The translations under genes and the position numbers were made by a program. Below, piece by piece: positions 1 through 10,303 of a stretch of 64,000 bases of DNA (its first letter is position 1; every line of letters begins with the position of its first letter). Under the pieces are notes generated by a model. The model was not told where the DNA came from. It did not search any database and worked only from the letters and a program-made list of their open reading frames with translations. This DNA comes from Glaciecola sp. KUL10 (lineage in GTDB: Bacteria; Pseudomonadota; Gammaproteobacteria; Enterobacterales; Alteromonadaceae), in contig NZ_BGNG01000002.1 in the NCBI RefSeq assembly GCF_003203515.1, positions 186,001 to 250,000 of the forward strand, in the 5' to 3' direction.

Positions 1-1630
1 CATAGCGTTTTTTGCCCGACACTTAAAAATCAACTCACAAGCTGTTGTTAATGCGCTTGAGCTTGAAAAACGAGAGCTATTAGTAGCACTAGCTCAGCAG
101 CATCTACAGGTTTCAAATTGTGCAAACCGTATACAATCTATTATAAACGACACGAATGAGGGCCTAGCGCAAGCTCATGATGAAACTTCGTGGATAGAAC
201 AAAAAGATTCATTGGTTTTTCAGTCTTCTACATTAAAGGCCGTTACTAACAAGTTGGTTTCACTGGATCTTAAGCGTTTTGCTGGTCCTCAAAGCACCTA
301 TCAGACAAACACTGCTGATGTGCTCGATAAATGTGCAAAGCTATTTGCCTCGTTTTGCCGAGTGAACGATCAAAAATTGGTGATAAATAGCACAACTGAG
401 GCTGTTGTAGAGCTTCCAGCAAAACTGTTAGAAAAACTGATAAACCGCTTAGTTATTATCTCAATTCAACATTCAAGAGATGATGAGCCGGTTGTTGTAA
501 ACGCAAGCAGCGATGCGTCGGGTTTTTATTTATGTATCGAGGATTTTGGACAAGGTATTCCCTTTCATCGACAAAGAAATATTGCGTTGAATGCGAGTAT
601 AAAGACGCTTTCAGCAGATTTGGATAAATATATAAATGGGACAGACTTACTTAGCCTCGAAGATATTACCAGTATTTGTAAACATTTCGGTGGTTCCTTT
701 GATCTCGTGAGTGCGGTTAACTATTCAACTCGAAGCTATTTATATTTTCCGGTTTGTAATCTTGATGCAAGTTCGAATATCAATAAACAACAGTCTCTAA
801 ATTTTGAGCTAAGTAATGATACCGCTGAATTACACCCAAAGTATGAAGTTGAACCACCGGTGTCACTTAAACCAAAAATTATGATTTTAGCCTCAGATCG
901 AGCCATCGCGTTAAGGCTTCAAGAAACCCTTGGAAGCGATTTACTGTGCGATTCTTTTTTGAACATAGAATCAGTCATTGCTAGCTATTCAAAATCTGAA
1001 GCATCAGCGATAATCATCGAACATGGATTTTGTGGTTTAAGCGCAATAGAGGTCTTACATTTACTCGACCGCATTAAAGTACCTCAGACCTATCATAGGC
1101 CAAGCTCGTTAGTGTTACTCAATTCTCCCGATACTCAGTCTAGGCTAAGCCTGCTGAGACGGGGTGTCAGTGATGTTGTTCAATCTCCGTATAGTATGGA
1201 TGAAATAAAACTTGTGCTAAAAAACGCAATTAAGGAACGTGCTGACGATTCAACTTCAGTTGGGGAAAGTAAGGTAGAGTACTCAGTGAATAATGCTACC
1301 GATTCCGAATTCATGGAAAGGTTTGCGAGTATTATAAACGAACAGTATTCGGACCCGGATTTTAGTCGCGAAAAGGTGGCTAAGCAAATGTTTGTTGAGA
1401 CGAGAACCCTTTCACGGAAACTGAATGTTTACTCTGGCATTAGCTTTGGAGAGCACCTCAAAAAGGTGCGATTAGAAAATGCAAAACTTTCAATTTTATC
1501 TGGCGCGCAAGTATCGGAAGCTTGCTATGAGGTCGGCTTCAATAATTTGTCTCATTTTAGCACCGCTTTCAAAAAGGAATATGGTTTTGCGCCCTCTAAA
1601 CTCGTCGATGTTAGCCGTGTCCGCCAATAA
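1..1630 (+). CDS. Hybrid two-component-like regulator: degenerate kinase and receiver plus AraC DNA-binding domain (5' end outside window)
   Basis: The reading frame is open from base 2 with no stop, so the N-terminus, probably the sensor part, lies outside the window. Counting from the TTG at 212, residues about 40-190 look like a worn histidine-kinase ATP-binding domain: a G1-like IEDFGQGIP motif is present but no clear H-box, N-box or G2 box. Residues about 220-345 fold-match a receiver, but the phospho-acceptor position (AIIIEHGF) is Glu270 instead of Asp. Residues about 370-470 are an AraC/XylS HTH with the typical EACYEVGFNNLSHFSTAFKK second helix. The known hybrid two-component regulators combine these modules and often control glycan use. 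Here phosphorylation chemistry looks lost, so control by ligand or conformation is inferred. The 3' end overlaps the convergent ATPase gene by 20 bp. Confidence 0.8.
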   Translation, partial: IAFFARHLKINSQAVVNALELEKRELLVALAQQHLQVSNCANRIQSIINDTNEGLAQAHDETSWIEQKDSLVFQSSTLKAVTNKLVSLDLKRFAGPQSTYQTNTADVLDKCAKLFASFCRVNDQKLVINSTTEAVVELPAKLLEKLINRLVIISIQHSRDDEPVVVNASSDASGFYLCIEDFGQGIPFHRQRNIALNASIKTLSADLDKYINGTDLLSLEDITSICKHFGGSFDLVSAVNYSTRSYLYFPVCNLDASSNINKQQSLNFELSNDTAELHPKYEVEPPVSLKPKIMILASDRAIALRLQETLGSDLLCDSFLNIESVIASYSKSEASAIIIEHGFCGLSAIEVLHLLDRIKVPQTYHRPSSLVLLNSPDTQSRLSLLRRGVSDVVQSPYSMDEIKLVLKNAIKERADDSTSVGESKVEYSVNNATDSEFMERFASIINEQYSDPDFSREKVAKQMFVETRTLSRKLNVYSGISFGEHLKKVRLENAKLSILSGAQVSEACYEVGFNNLSHFSTAFKKEYGFAPSKLVDVSRVRQ

Positions 1631-3833
1631 TTTGTACCTGCGAAATATCGGTGTCGCCTTTCAAAGCTTTTAAAATAGCATCTTGAGTAAGTGTACGCAT
1701 GCCATCTAACATACACTGAGCTTTCATCTCTGAGACTGACGTTTCTTTGTATACTAAGCTTCTTAAATCGGGTGTCATGGTGAGTAGTTCATGTACACCT
1801 GTTCTTCCTTTATAGCCGGTATCACCGCACTCTTCGCATCCTTTCCCTCTATGTAGAGTAAGTGGTTCATCTAAGGTAAAATCTGATAAATACGCTTCGC
1901 CATAATTGCGTTTAATAAAGCTAATTTCTTTTTCACTGGCTACGTAAGGCTCCTTGCAATTAGCACATATTGTTCTGATTAAACGCTGAGCCAAGATGCC
2001 TACACACGCATCTGAAAAATTCACTGGGTCTAAACCCAAATCCAGCAGACGAGTAATCGTTTCTGGTGCAGAGTTAGTATGCAAGGTTGAAAGCACTAGA
2101 TGTCCGGTTAAGGAAGCTTCAATGCCAGCATGTGCCGTTTCTTTATCGCGCATTTCACCAATCAAGATGATGTCTGGGTCAGCTCGCAAAAATGCGCGCA
2201 AAGCTTTTGCAAAGGTAAAGTCAATCTTGGGGCTTACTTGAACTTGTTGTAGTCCAGGTTGCGTTATTTCGACGGGATCTTCAGCTGTCCAAATCTTTTT
2301 ATCGGGTGTGTTTAGATATCCTAGTATCGCATGTAGTGTTGTCGTCTTTCCTGAGCCGGTTGGACCTACTACCAGCAGAATACCGTGGGGTTTTTTAATC
2401 ATCGTTTCAAGCATGTCCATATTGCGTTCTGAAAGATTCATCTTGCCAATGGGCATTGCACCTCCAGTGGCTAAGATACGCATCACAACACCTTCACCAG
2501 CAACCGTAGGAATTGTTGCGACCCTCACTTCTACAGGCTGACCGGACATACGAAAGGTTAACTTTCCATCTTGCGGAACTCGTTTTTCAGCAATATTTAA
2601 GCTTGCCATGATTTTAATGCGAGCAATCACAGCGTTGTGGTGTGAAGCAGGAACTTGATTAATATCCCTTACAACACCATCAACTCTCATTCGAACTCGA
2701 GTAGGAGCGCCTTTTTCTGGATCAATATGAATATCTGATGCGTTGAGGCGTTTTGCATCGTGAAGTATTCGGCTGACCAAGCGCACAACAGCTGGTGCAT
2801 CGTCAGATAATTCATCGACCTGGTCATCATCATCTTCACCTGCAGAACCTATTTCATCTAATATTTCATCAAGGTCACCTGGGCCAGAACCGCCGACACT
2901 TTCACCTAAATATTGCAAAATTTGGGTTGGGAGCGATACGGCTATATCGTAACTGTGAATACCGATAACGCTCTCAATTTCCATCAGCAAACCGGCATTG
3001 TTAGGTTCTGCCATAAGGATGATTGGTGCATCGCTCGCATCTGCTACAATGGCAACGTGATTTCTTTTTAAATAAGATAAGTTTAGTTTACTGTCATGCT
3101 GGAATAAATGATATTTGTCGGGTAAGTAACTAATATACGGGACTTGATAATGAATCGATATTGCATTGCCAATATCTTGCTCAGAGATACGTTGCTCAGA
3201 CATTAAACGTTGGATGATTTGCTTTGTGGTTGCGTTATTCTCAGATAGTTCATCGATGGTTTTTTGATTAACTAGTCCACGATGAACAAGATAATCAAAC
3301 TGGTGTTTAGTTCCGCCTAGTTCATACCTAAATTTGTCACCTAGCAGCCTGGCAACTTCGCCACCTAACTCAAGATCTGATTGAGAAAAGTCACCATCGG
3401 TTTTGTTTATAATCTGCATAACACCCATCAGCACGTCTGCATTCATAACCGGTATGCACAAAATATTTTGGGTTTTGAAACTGCTGCTTTTGTCAAATTG
3501 GTCCGCAAATCGCAGTCTTGGGTGAATTTCAGAAAGCTCGCTTGGATCATAGGGATCTGAAATATTGATAGGTCTTTGTGCTAAAGCAACATAGCCCGCA
3601 ATAGATAAGGGACTGATAGGGACTTTAATTTGTTTCGTTTCTTTGCCCGTCTTGAATCGAGCCACTAGATCCTGATGTTGGCGTCTGCGCTGAAATAAAC
3701 TCATTCGTTGGGCACCAAACAACTCAAGGATAACGGGCTCAACTTGATGAAACGCGTCTATCAATGTTGGATAAGTTTCTAATTGGCTCTTTAAATTATC
3801 CAAAGCTGGTTTGTACTGCGGACTATCCAACAT
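1611..3833 (-). CDS. GspE/PilB-family secretion ATPase with N-terminal GAF domain
   Basis: A 740-residue AAA-type ATPase of the type II secretion/type IV pilus family. Order of domains: GAF-like sensor (about 20-170), MshEN-like region (about 180-320) of the type that binds c-di-GMP in MshE, an acidic linker rich in D/E (about 330-345), then the GspE core. The core has Walker A GPTGSGKTTT, Walker B DPDIILIGEMRD, His box STLHTN, and a zinc motif with CxxC pairs (CANC, CEEC). No pilin, platform protein or secretin gene is near, so it is an orphan. A role in powering or modulating a pilus elsewhere in the genome, gated by c-di-GMP or a GAF ligand, is inference. It is longer than PilB or GspE because of the GAF module. 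Confidence 0.88.
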   Translation of the reverse strand: MLDSPQYKPALDNLKSQLETYPTLIDAFHQVEPVILELFGAQRMSLFQRRRQHQDLVARFKTGKETKQIKVPISPLSIAGYVALAQRPINISDPYDPSELSEIHPRLRFADQFDKSSSFKTQNILCIPVMNADVLMGVMQIINKTDGDFSQSDLELGGEVARLLGDKFRYELGGTKHQFDYLVHRGLVNQKTIDELSENNATTKQIIQRLMSEQRISEQDIGNAISIHYQVPYISYLPDKYHLFQHDSKLNLSYLKRNHVAIVADASDAPIILMAEPNNAGLLMEIESVIGIHSYDIAVSLPTQILQYLGESVGGSGPGDLDEILDEIGSAGEDDDDQVDELSDDAPAVVRLVSRILHDAKRLNASDIHIDPEKGAPTRVRMRVDGVVRDINQVPASHHNAVIARIKIMASLNIAEKRVPQDGKLTFRMSGQPVEVRVATIPTVAGEGVVMRILATGGAMPIGKMNLSERNMDMLETMIKKPHGILLVVGPTGSGKTTTLHAILGYLNTPDKKIWTAEDPVEITQPGLQQVQVSPKIDFTFAKALRAFLRADPDIILIGEMRDKETAHAGIEASLTGHLVLSTLHTNSAPETITRLLDLGLDPVNFSDACVGILAQRLIRTICANCKEPYVASEKEISFIKRNYGEAYLSDFTLDEPLTLHRGKGCEECGDTGYKGRTGVHELLTMTPDLRSLVYKETSVSEMKAQCMLDGMRTLTQDAILKALKGDTDISQVQIIGGHG

Positions 3834-4152
3834 CTACGTAAATTATCCTTATAAGTGTGACTACTTGGTTAATATTAGTTTAATCATGGTGCATTGAGGT
3901 TAACATTGATCCTAATACCAGTCTTGTCTCTCAATCTTTTGCCTATATCCCCTATATCAGCTTTATATCGGCAAACATGCGAGAAAATGTAATCAACGAA
4001 TATCTCAATGAAACAATTTGACAAAAGTGATCACAATTCTTAATAGGTCGTGAATATTCAAGCTTATTCATCTAGTATTCCCCTCACGACTTGCCAAGAA
4101 TGTTTAGCTCTACCAACGCGTTAAGCGCCAAAACAGATAACAAGGATCACAT
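3834..4152. other. Divergent intergenic region between the GspE-like ATPase and XRE genes
   Basis: 319 bp without a gene. It is AT-rich with several TATATC repeats around 3941-3979. It must hold both divergent promoters. Only the rightward one is convincing (see 4018-4046). No RNA gene is recognisable. Confidence 0.6.
4018..4046 (+). promoter_or_regulatory. Putative sigma-70 promoter of the XRE gene
   Basis: A perfect -35 TTGACA at 4018-4023 is followed after 17 bp by a weaker -10 TAATAG at 4041-4046. It is about 107 bp upstream of the XRE start codon. Confidence 0.5.
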
Positions 4153-4860
4153 ATGAAATTTGGAGACTATTTACGTAAATGCAGAGAGGCAATTTCACTC
4201 ACTCAGCCTGAAGCTGCAAAAAAGATTGAAATCGAGCAATCGTATTTGTCAAAACTGGAGACAGGTAAGTCGTATCCCTCTGACGATATTTACAAGCGCT
4301 TAGTGGACGCATATAAAATTAATACTCAAGAATTATATGAGTTAGTGGATTCAGCGGAACTAGAAAAGCTTAAAACAGTTCGGGAGGTTCAAGATGCAAT
4401 ACTCCGGCAAGAAAAACAGCAAGTAAAGCATGTAAGGAGCTGGCTTGTCGCAGGTCTCGCATTATTGATATTGGGGGGAGCCTCACTTGGACATGCGCTG
4501 ATTCCAAGTGAACAGGCTGTATTATACTTATATCGTTCACAAGCCGAGTTGCTGCCTGATGAACCTTTGGAAACCTTTAGTATCCTCAATAAAGATTACC
4601 AAGAGCGTCCCGAGTGGGCTGATCGGATTGCACGACAAAAAGCATTGCTTCCTAGAGTTCATCAACTTGAACATACCAGCTACCAAGATCGCGGTAACTC
4701 TTTTGTAAAGAAAACCCTAAACGGCAGACGCTTTTACGAAAAAGTCTCGGCAAAAGAAGTAAATCGATATACTGGCCACAAATGGTTTTTAATCCCAGCC
4801 ATTGGTTTCTTGTTTGGCGCGCTGGGTTGTTTTTATATCAGCAGAAAATGGCGTTATTGA
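4153..4860 (+). CDS. XRE-family HTH regulator with two membrane segments
   Basis: A 235-residue protein. Residues about 3-60 are a Cro/C1-type helix-turn-helix (QPEAAKKIEIEQSYLSKLE). A short linker helix follows, then a hydrophobic segment at about 96-116, a soluble loop of about 95 residues, and a second membrane segment at about 212-231 ending in a basic tail (SRKWRY). This predicts a DNA-binding domain in the cytoplasm tethered to the inner membrane with a periplasmic loop, a layout suited to sensing envelope state. The ATG is preceded by AAGGAT at good spacing. It lies just upstream of the S10 operon on the same strand but is separated by 393 bp with a separate promoter. Target genes are unknown. 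Confidence 0.8.
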   Translation: MKFGDYLRKCREAISLTQPEAAKKIEIEQSYLSKLETGKSYPSDDIYKRLVDAYKINTQELYELVDSAELEKLKTVREVQDAILRQEKQQVKHVRSWLVAGLALLILGGASLGHALIPSEQAVLYLYRSQAELLPDEPLETFSILNKDYQERPEWADRIARQKALLPRVHQLEHTSYQDRGNSFVKKTLNGRRFYEKVSAKEVNRYTGHKWFLIPAIGFLFGALGCFYISRKWRY

Positions 4861-4945
4861 GGCTTTTCCATTTATTGCTTCCTTTCATAGCACGCTAGAT
4901 TTGTTAAACACGTGCAACTTTAATGCTTTTGAAACTGATTAAAGC

Positions 4946-4973
4946 TTGCACATGTCCCAAACATCTGTATAAT
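4946..4973 (+). promoter_or_regulatory. S10 operon promoter
   Basis: -35 TTGCAC (4946-4951), 16-bp spacer, perfect -10 TATAAT (4968-4973). A GC-rich discriminator (CGCGCCC) follows, as in stringently controlled ribosomal promoters. Predicted start of transcription is near 4980, giving a leader of about 270 nt. Confidence 0.75.
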
Positions 4974-4978
4974 TCGCG

Positions 4979-5565
<587 letters not shown>

Positions 5566-5583
5566 CAAGAGAGGGTAATAACA

Positions 5584-6222
5584 ATGTCGATTGGTCTTAT
5601 CGGTCGTAAAGTGGGTATGACTCGCATCTTCACAGAAGATGGCGTATCTATCCCTGTGACTGTTATTGAAGCGACCCCAAACCGTGTGACTCAGTTACGT
5701 ACTGACGAAACTGACGGTTATCGTGCACTACAGGTTACCGCTGGCACTAAGAAAGCTAACCGCGTTAATAAAGCTCAAGCAGGTCACTTTGCTAAAGCTG
5801 GCGTGGAAGCAGGCCGCGGCTTGTGGGAATTCCGCCTAGAAGGTTCTGAAGGCGGTGATATTGAAGTGGGCAGTGAAATCACTGTTGAAATCTTCAATGA
5901 CACGAAAAAAGTCGATGTAGCAGGTACATCAAAAGGTAAAGGTTTCCAAGGCGCTATCAAACGTTGGAACTTCAGTTCACAACGTATGACGCACGGTAAC
6001 TCTCTATCTCACCGCGCTCCTGGTTCAATTGGTCAAAACCAATCACCAGGTAAAGTATTTAAAGGCAAGAAAATGGCTGGTCAGCTTGGTAACAAGCGTA
6101 TCACCACACAGTCTTTAGAACTTGTTCGCGTTGATGCAGAAAATAACCTGTTATTAATTAAAGGTGCTGTACCTGGCGCAACTGGCAGTGACGTTATCGT
6201 CAAGCCGGCACTTAAAGCCTAG
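5584..6222 (+). CDS. rplC: 50S ribosomal protein L3
   Basis: 212 residues, close to the 209 of E. coli. Begins [16 protein letters not shown] and carries the conserved loop that reaches the peptidyl-transferase centre ([20 protein letters not shown]), including the glutamine that PrmB methylates in enterics. Early assembly protein of the 50S subunit. Good AGAGGG ribosome-binding site. Second gene in S10 order. Confidence 0.99.
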   Translation: MSIGLIGRKVGMTRIFTEDGVSIPVTVIEATPNRVTQLRTDETDGYRALQVTAGTKKANRVNKAQAGHFAKAGVEAGRGLWEFRLEGSEGGDIEVGSEITVEIFNDTKKVDVAGTSKGKGFQGAIKRWNFSSQRMTHGNSLSHRAPGSIGQNQSPGKVFKGKKMAGQLGNKRITTQSLELVRVDAENNLLLIKGAVPGATGSDVIVKPALKA

Positions 6223-6239
6223 GTCTGGGGAGTAATCTT

Positions 6240-6845
6240 ATGGAATTATCATTGAAAGACGCGAAAGGCGCTCTTGAAGTATCCGAGACTACCTTTGGCC
6301 GTGAATTCAACGAAGCACTTGTTCATCAAGTGGTTGTTGCTTTCGGTGCAGGTGCTCGTCAAGGTACTAAAGCGCAAAAGACGCGTTCAGAAGTACGTGG
6401 TGGCGGTAAGAAGCCATGGCGTCAAAAAGGCACTGGCCGTGCTCGTGCTGGTACTATCCGCAGCCCAATCTGGGTTGGTGGTGGTCGTGCATTCGCAGCT
6501 AAGCCGCGTGACTTTGATCAAAAAGTAAATAAAAAGATGTACCGTGGTGCGATCAAAAGCATCCTATCTGAGCTGGTACGTCAAGAGCGTTTAATCGTAG
6601 TCGAAAAATTTGGTGTTGAAGCGCCAAAAACTAAAGAGCTTATCGCTAAGCTTAACGAATACGAACTAAACGACGTATTAATTGTGACACCAGAAGTTGA
6701 TGAGAACTTGTTCTTAGCATCACGCAACTTGTATAAAGTTGACGTACGTGACGTTCAAGGCATCGACCCTGTAAGCCTAATCGCTTTTGATAAAGTATTG
6801 ATTACAGCTGACGCAGTTAAACAACTTGAGGAGGCATTAGCATGA
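6240..6845 (+). CDS. rplD: 50S ribosomal protein L4, probable autoregulator of the operon
   Basis: 201 residues as in E. coli. It has the extended basic loop that lines the exit tunnel ([20 protein letters not shown]) and the globular domain that in E. coli also binds the S10 leader. As an rRNA-binding repressor it would couple operon output to ribosome assembly; the leader at 4979-5253 is the expected target. Overlaps rplW by 4 bp (ATGA), which implies translational coupling. Confidence 0.99.
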   Translation: MELSLKDAKGALEVSETTFGREFNEALVHQVVVAFGAGARQGTKAQKTRSEVRGGGKKPWRQKGTGRARAGTIRSPIWVGGGRAFAAKPRDFDQKVNKKMYRGAIKSILSELVRQERLIVVEKFGVEAPKTKELIAKLNEYELNDVLIVTPEVDENLFLASRNLYKVDVRDVQGIDPVSLIAFDKVLITADAVKQLEEALA

Positions 6846-7141
6846 ACGAAGAACGTTTGTTAAAAGTGCTTTTAGCACCTCACATTTCAGAAAAAGCGAC
6901 CTTAACTGCTGAAGCAAACAACACGGTTGTTTTCAAAGTAGTTAAAGATGCGAACAAAGCCGAAATTAAAGCGGCCGTTGAAAAACTTTTCGAAGTAGAA
7001 GTAAACGCTGTTCGTACAGTGAACTGCAAAGGTAAAACTAAGCGTCACGGTCAATCTTTTGGTAAACGCAGCGACTGGAAAAAAGCATATGTAGTGCTTA
7101 AAGAAGGTCAAGACATCGACTTCGCCGGTGCGGCTGAGTAA
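6842..7141 (+). CDS. rplW: 50S ribosomal protein L23
   Basis: 99 residues. Starts [20 protein letters not shown], matching the conserved L23 N-terminus, and contains the internal loop with [21 protein letters not shown]. It sits at the tunnel exit and docks trigger factor and SRP. Its start codon overlaps the stop of rplD. Confidence 0.99.
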   Translation: MNEERLLKVLLAPHISEKATLTAEANNTVVFKVVKDANKAEIKAAVEKLFEVEVNAVRTVNCKGKTKRHGQSFGKRSDWKKAYVVLKEGQDIDFAGAAE

Positions 7142-7155
7142 GAAGGGGATTAGAA

Positions 7156-7980
7156 ATGCCATTATTAAAAGCTAAGCCAACTTCTGCAGGTCGTCGTCAC
7201 GTTGTTCAGGTTACTAACCCTGATTTGCATAAAGGCGCACCTCATGCTCCTTTGCTTGATACTAAGAGCAAATCTGGTGGTCGTAACGGCAGCGGTCGTA
7301 TTACGGTTCGTCATATCGGTGGTGGTCACAAGCAACACTATCGTATTATTGACTTCAAACGTAACAAAGACGGCATTCCAGCGAAAATTGAGCGTTTAGA
7401 ATATGATCCAAACCGTTCGTCTAATATCGCTTTGGTATTATACGCAGACGGTGAGCGTCGTTACATTTTAGCACCTAAAGGCGCTAAAGCAGGCGATGCA
7501 ATCCAATCTGGTTCTGATGCACCTATTAAAGCGGGTAATGCAATGCCAATGCGCAACATTCCTGTAGGTACCATCGTACACGCGATCGAAATGAAGCCTG
7601 GCAAAGGTGCACAAATTGCACGTTCTGCTGGTGCATATGCACAAATGCTAGCGAAAGACGGCGCGTACATCACGCTACGTTTACGTTCTGGCGAAGTGCG
7701 TAAAGTATTAGCTGACTGCCGTGCAACAATCGGTGAAGTTGGTAATGCAGAGCACATGCTTCGTTCACTAGGTAAAGCCGGTGCTACACGCTGGCGTGGT
7801 GTTAGACCAACAGTTCGTGGTGTTGCCATGAACCCGGTTGATCACCCGCACGGTGGTGGTGAAGGTCGTACTTCTGGTGGTCGTCACCCAGTATCACCTT
7901 GGGGTGTTCCTACTAAAGGTAAGAAAACCCGAAGTAATAAGCGTACCGATAAACTTATCGTACGTCGTCGTAATAAATAA
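7156..7980 (+). CDS. rplB: 50S ribosomal protein L2
   Basis: 274 residues, one more than E. coli. The conserved C-terminal stretch [17 protein letters not shown] near residues 220-236, which contains the histidine close to the peptidyl-transferase centre, is intact, as is the basic tail. Primary 23S rRNA binder needed for subunit association. AGGGG-like ribosome-binding site before ATG. Confidence 0.99.
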   Translation: MPLLKAKPTSAGRRHVVQVTNPDLHKGAPHAPLLDTKSKSGGRNGSGRITVRHIGGGHKQHYRIIDFKRNKDGIPAKIERLEYDPNRSSNIALVLYADGERRYILAPKGAKAGDAIQSGSDAPIKAGNAMPMRNIPVGTIVHAIEMKPGKGAQIARSAGAYAQMLAKDGAYITLRLRSGEVRKVLADCRATIGEVGNAEHMLRSLGKAGATRWRGVRPTVRGVAMNPVDHPHGGGEGRTSGGRHPVSPWGVPTKGKKTRSNKRTDKLIVRRRNK

Positions 7981-7995
7981 CAGCGAGGATTCACC

Positions 7996-8271
7996 ATGCC
8001 ACGTTCTCTCAAGAAAGGTCCTTTTATTGACCTACACTTGCTGAAGAAGGTAGAAGCTGCAGTGGAAAAGGGCGACAAGAAACCAATTAAGACTTGGTCT
8101 CGTCGTTCTATAATTATCCCAGATATGATTGGGCTAAACATTGCGGTTCATAACGGTCGCCAGCACGTACCTGTTCACATTAGTGACGAAATGGTCGGCC
8201 ATAAGTTGGGCGAATTTGCGCCAACGCGTACTTATCGCGGCCATGTCGCTGATAAGAAAGCCAAGAGATAA
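7996..8271 (+). CDS. rpsS: 30S ribosomal protein S19
   Basis: 91 residues. Begins [20 protein letters not shown] and ends with the [15 protein letters not shown] region typical of S19. Binds the 30S head near S13. Standard fifth-to-sixth place in the S10 operon, 15 bp after rplB. Confidence 0.99.
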   Translation: MPRSLKKGPFIDLHLLKKVEAAVEKGDKKPIKTWSRRSIIIPDMIGLNIAVHNGRQHVPVHISDEMVGHKLGEFAPTRTYRGHVADKKAKR

Positions 8272-8281
8272 GGAGAATAAA

Positions 8282-8614
8282 ATGGAAGCTTTAGCTAAAC
8301 ACCGTTTTGCTCGTACGTCACCTCAAAAGGCACGCTTGGTAGCAGATCAAATCCGCGGATTGCACGTTGAAAAAGCTTTAGAAATTTTAACGTACAGCCC
8401 AAAGAAAAGCGCAGCGCTAGTCAAGAAAGTTCTTGAGTCTGCGATTGCCAACGCTGAGAACAACGAAGGCGCAGATATTGACGAATTGTCAGTAGCTAAA
8501 ATCTTTGTTGACGAAGGCCCGACTATGAAGCGAATCAAGACACGTGCTAAAGGCCGTGCTGATCGTATCTTTAAGCGTAGCAGTCACATTACCGTGATTG
8601 TAGCGGATAACTAG
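8282..8614 (+). CDS. rplV: 50S ribosomal protein L22
   Basis: 110 residues from the ATG at 8282, which follows an AAGGAG ribosome-binding site. An upstream in-frame extension exists but would run inside rpsS and is not credible. [19 protein letters not shown] is the usual start and the tunnel hairpin ([18 protein letters not shown]) is present. Known macrolide-resistance hot-spot region of the tunnel wall. Confidence 0.98.
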   Translation: MEALAKHRFARTSPQKARLVADQIRGLHVEKALEILTYSPKKSAALVKKVLESAIANAENNEGADIDELSVAKIFVDEGPTMKRIKTRAKGRADRIFKRSSHITVIVADN

Positions 8615-8623
8615 GAGTAGATT

Positions 8624-9325
8624 ATGGGACAGAAGGTTCATCCTACCGGTATACGCCTGGGTATCAGCAAACCATGGACATCGACTTGGTACGCTAATAC
8701 AGCAGAGTATGCAGACAACTTGTTTAATGACCACCAGGTCCGTCAATATTTGACGAAACAGTTGAAAAGCGCGTCACTTTCTAAAATCGTGATTGAGCGT
8801 CCAGCTAAGAGTATCCGTGTGACTATTCACACTGCTCGTCCTGGCGTTGTCATCGGTAAGAAAGGTGAAGACGTAGAGAAGCTTCGCAATCACGTATCTA
8901 AGCTTGCCGGTGTGCCAGCTCAGATCAACATTGCTGAAGTTCGTAAACCAGAACTTGATGCACAGCTTGTTGGCGATAGTATTTCTAGCCAATTAGAGCG
9001 TCGTGTTATGTTCCGTCGTGCTATGAAGCGCGCGGTACAAAACGCAATGCGCCTAGGTGCACTTGGTATCAAAGTTGAAGTTAGCGGCCGTTTGGGCGGA
9101 GCAGAGATTGCTCGTTCAGAATGGTATCGTGAAGGTCGTGTACCACTACACACTTTCCGTGCAGACATCGATTATGCGACGTCTGAAGCATTGACTCAAT
9201 ACGGTATCATTGGCGTTAAAGTCTGGATCTTCAAAGGTGAAGTATTAGGTGGTTTACCACTTACTCAAGAGCAACCAGCTCCTGCACCTAAGAAGAAAGG
9301 CCGTAACGCTAAACGAGAGGGCTAA
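8624..9325 (+). CDS. rpsC: 30S ribosomal protein S3
   Basis: 233 residues as in E. coli. Begins [14 protein letters not shown], has a type II KH domain with its GxxG loop in [13 protein letters not shown], and the C-terminal domain ([20 protein letters not shown]) that helps the helicase function at mRNA entry. Ends with a lysine-rich tail. Confidence 0.99.
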   Translation: MGQKVHPTGIRLGISKPWTSTWYANTAEYADNLFNDHQVRQYLTKQLKSASLSKIVIERPAKSIRVTIHTARPGVVIGKKGEDVEKLRNHVSKLAGVPAQINIAEVRKPELDAQLVGDSISSQLERRVMFRRAMKRAVQNAMRLGALGIKVEVSGRLGGAEIARSEWYREGRVPLHTFRADIDYATSEALTQYGIIGVKVWIFKGEVLGGLPLTQEQPAPAPKKKGRNAKREG

Positions 9326-9327
9326 TC

Positions 9328-9741
9328 ATGTTACAACCAAAGCGTACGAAATTTCGTAAGATGCACAAAGGTCGTAACCGTGGTCTTGCTGTTGCTGGTA
9401 GCAAAGTAAGCTTCGGAACATTTGGCCTTAAGTCTGTTGGCCGTGGTCGTATGACTGCTCGCCAAATCGAAGCAGCTCGTCGTGCCATGACTCGTCACGT
9501 TAAACGTCAAGGTAAAATTTGGATTCGAGTTTTCCCTGACAAGCCAATTACTGAAAAACCTTTAGAAGTTCGTCAAGGTAAAGGTAAAGGTAACGTTGAG
9601 TACTGGGTATGCCAAATTCAACCGGGTCGTGTGTTATATGAAATGGAAGGTGTTCCAGAAGAATTAGCACGTGAAGCGTTTGCATTGGCTGCGGCAAAAC
9701 TGCCATTTAAAACAACCTTTGTAACTCGGACGGTGATGTAA
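9328..9741 (+). CDS. rplP: 50S ribosomal protein L16
   Basis: 137 residues. Begins [19 protein letters not shown] and has the conserved [20 protein letters not shown] segment. Places A-site and P-site tRNA in the large subunit. Its stop overlaps the start of rpmC by one base (TAATG). Confidence 0.99.
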   Translation: MLQPKRTKFRKMHKGRNRGLAVAGSKVSFGTFGLKSVGRGRMTARQIEAARRAMTRHVKRQGKIWIRVFPDKPITEKPLEVRQGKGKGNVEYWVCQIQPGRVLYEMEGVPEELAREAFALAAAKLPFKTTFVTRTVM

Positions 9742-9947
9742 TGAGCGCGACTGAACTTAGAGAAAAAAGCGTGGAAGAATTGAATGCTGAATTACTTGAA
9801 TTGCTTCGTGAGCAATTTAACCTTCGCATGCAACACTCTACGGGCCAGTTAGAAAAAACTGACCAATTACGTACAGTACGTCGCAGCATCGCACGTGTTA
9901 AAACTATCTTAACGCAGAAGGCAAATGCGCCTGCTGCTGGAGAATAG
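9741..9947 (+). CDS. rpmC: 50S ribosomal protein L29
   Basis: 68 residues, slightly longer than E. coli L29 because of a short Ala-rich tail. Coiled-coil helical pair with [20 protein letters not shown] and the [11 protein letters not shown] motif. Tunnel-exit neighbour of L23. Confidence 0.98.
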   Translation: MSATELREKSVEELNAELLELLREQFNLRMQHSTGQLEKTDQLRTVRRSIARVKTILTQKANAPAAGE

Positions 9948-9950
9948 ATA

Positions 9951-10205
9951 ATGACTGAACAGAAGATTCGTACAGTACAAGGCCGTGTAACTAGTAACAA
10001 AATGGATAAAACCATTACTGTTATGGTTGAGAGAACTGTTAAGCACCCAATCTATGGGAAGTTTATCAAGCGTTCAACTAAGCTACACGCACACGACGAA
10101 GCTAACGTATGTAACGAAGGAGACGTAGTAACTATTACTGAATGTCGTCCTTTGTCTAAGTCTAAGACTTGGAAGTTAGTTGACGTAGTGACTAAAGCAC
10201 AGTAA
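9951..10205 (+). CDS. rpsQ: 30S ribosomal protein S17, last gene of the operon
   Basis: 84 residues. Carries the OB-fold signature [23 protein letters not shown] and [14 protein letters not shown]. Primary 16S rRNA binder. A strong terminator follows only 19 bp after the stop. rplN and the rest of the spc operon do not follow, unlike in most gammaproteobacteria. Confidence 0.99.
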   Translation: MTEQKIRTVQGRVTSNKMDKTITVMVERTVKHPIYGKFIKRSTKLHAHDEANVCNEGDVVTITECRPLSKSKTWKLVDVVTKAQ

Positions 10206-10224
10206 TTTTTGCTTTAACAAATTG

Positions 10225-10258
10225 AAAAGGCGCTAAGTGAAAACTTAGCGCCTTTTTT
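10225..10258 (+). terminator. Intrinsic terminator of the S10 operon
   Basis: A 14-bp stem (AAAAGGCGCTAAGT with its complement) closed by a GAAA tetraloop and followed by T6. The A-rich upstream arm makes it usable from both strands, so it may also end the leftward transcript of the two small genes at 10304-10959. Confidence 0.95.
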
Positions 10259-10303
10259 GTTTTCTGAAATTTAACTGCAATTTCTAGTAACTAATAAGAA
10301 TAT

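Noticed and set aside
7461-7829. Leftward 122-codon frame inside rplB
   Set aside because: Antisense shadow of a highly biased ribosomal gene; no ribosome-binding site or family match.
8141-8281. N-terminal extension of L22
   Set aside because: It would overlap rpsS and lacks any conserved sequence; ATG 8282 has the ribosome-binding site.
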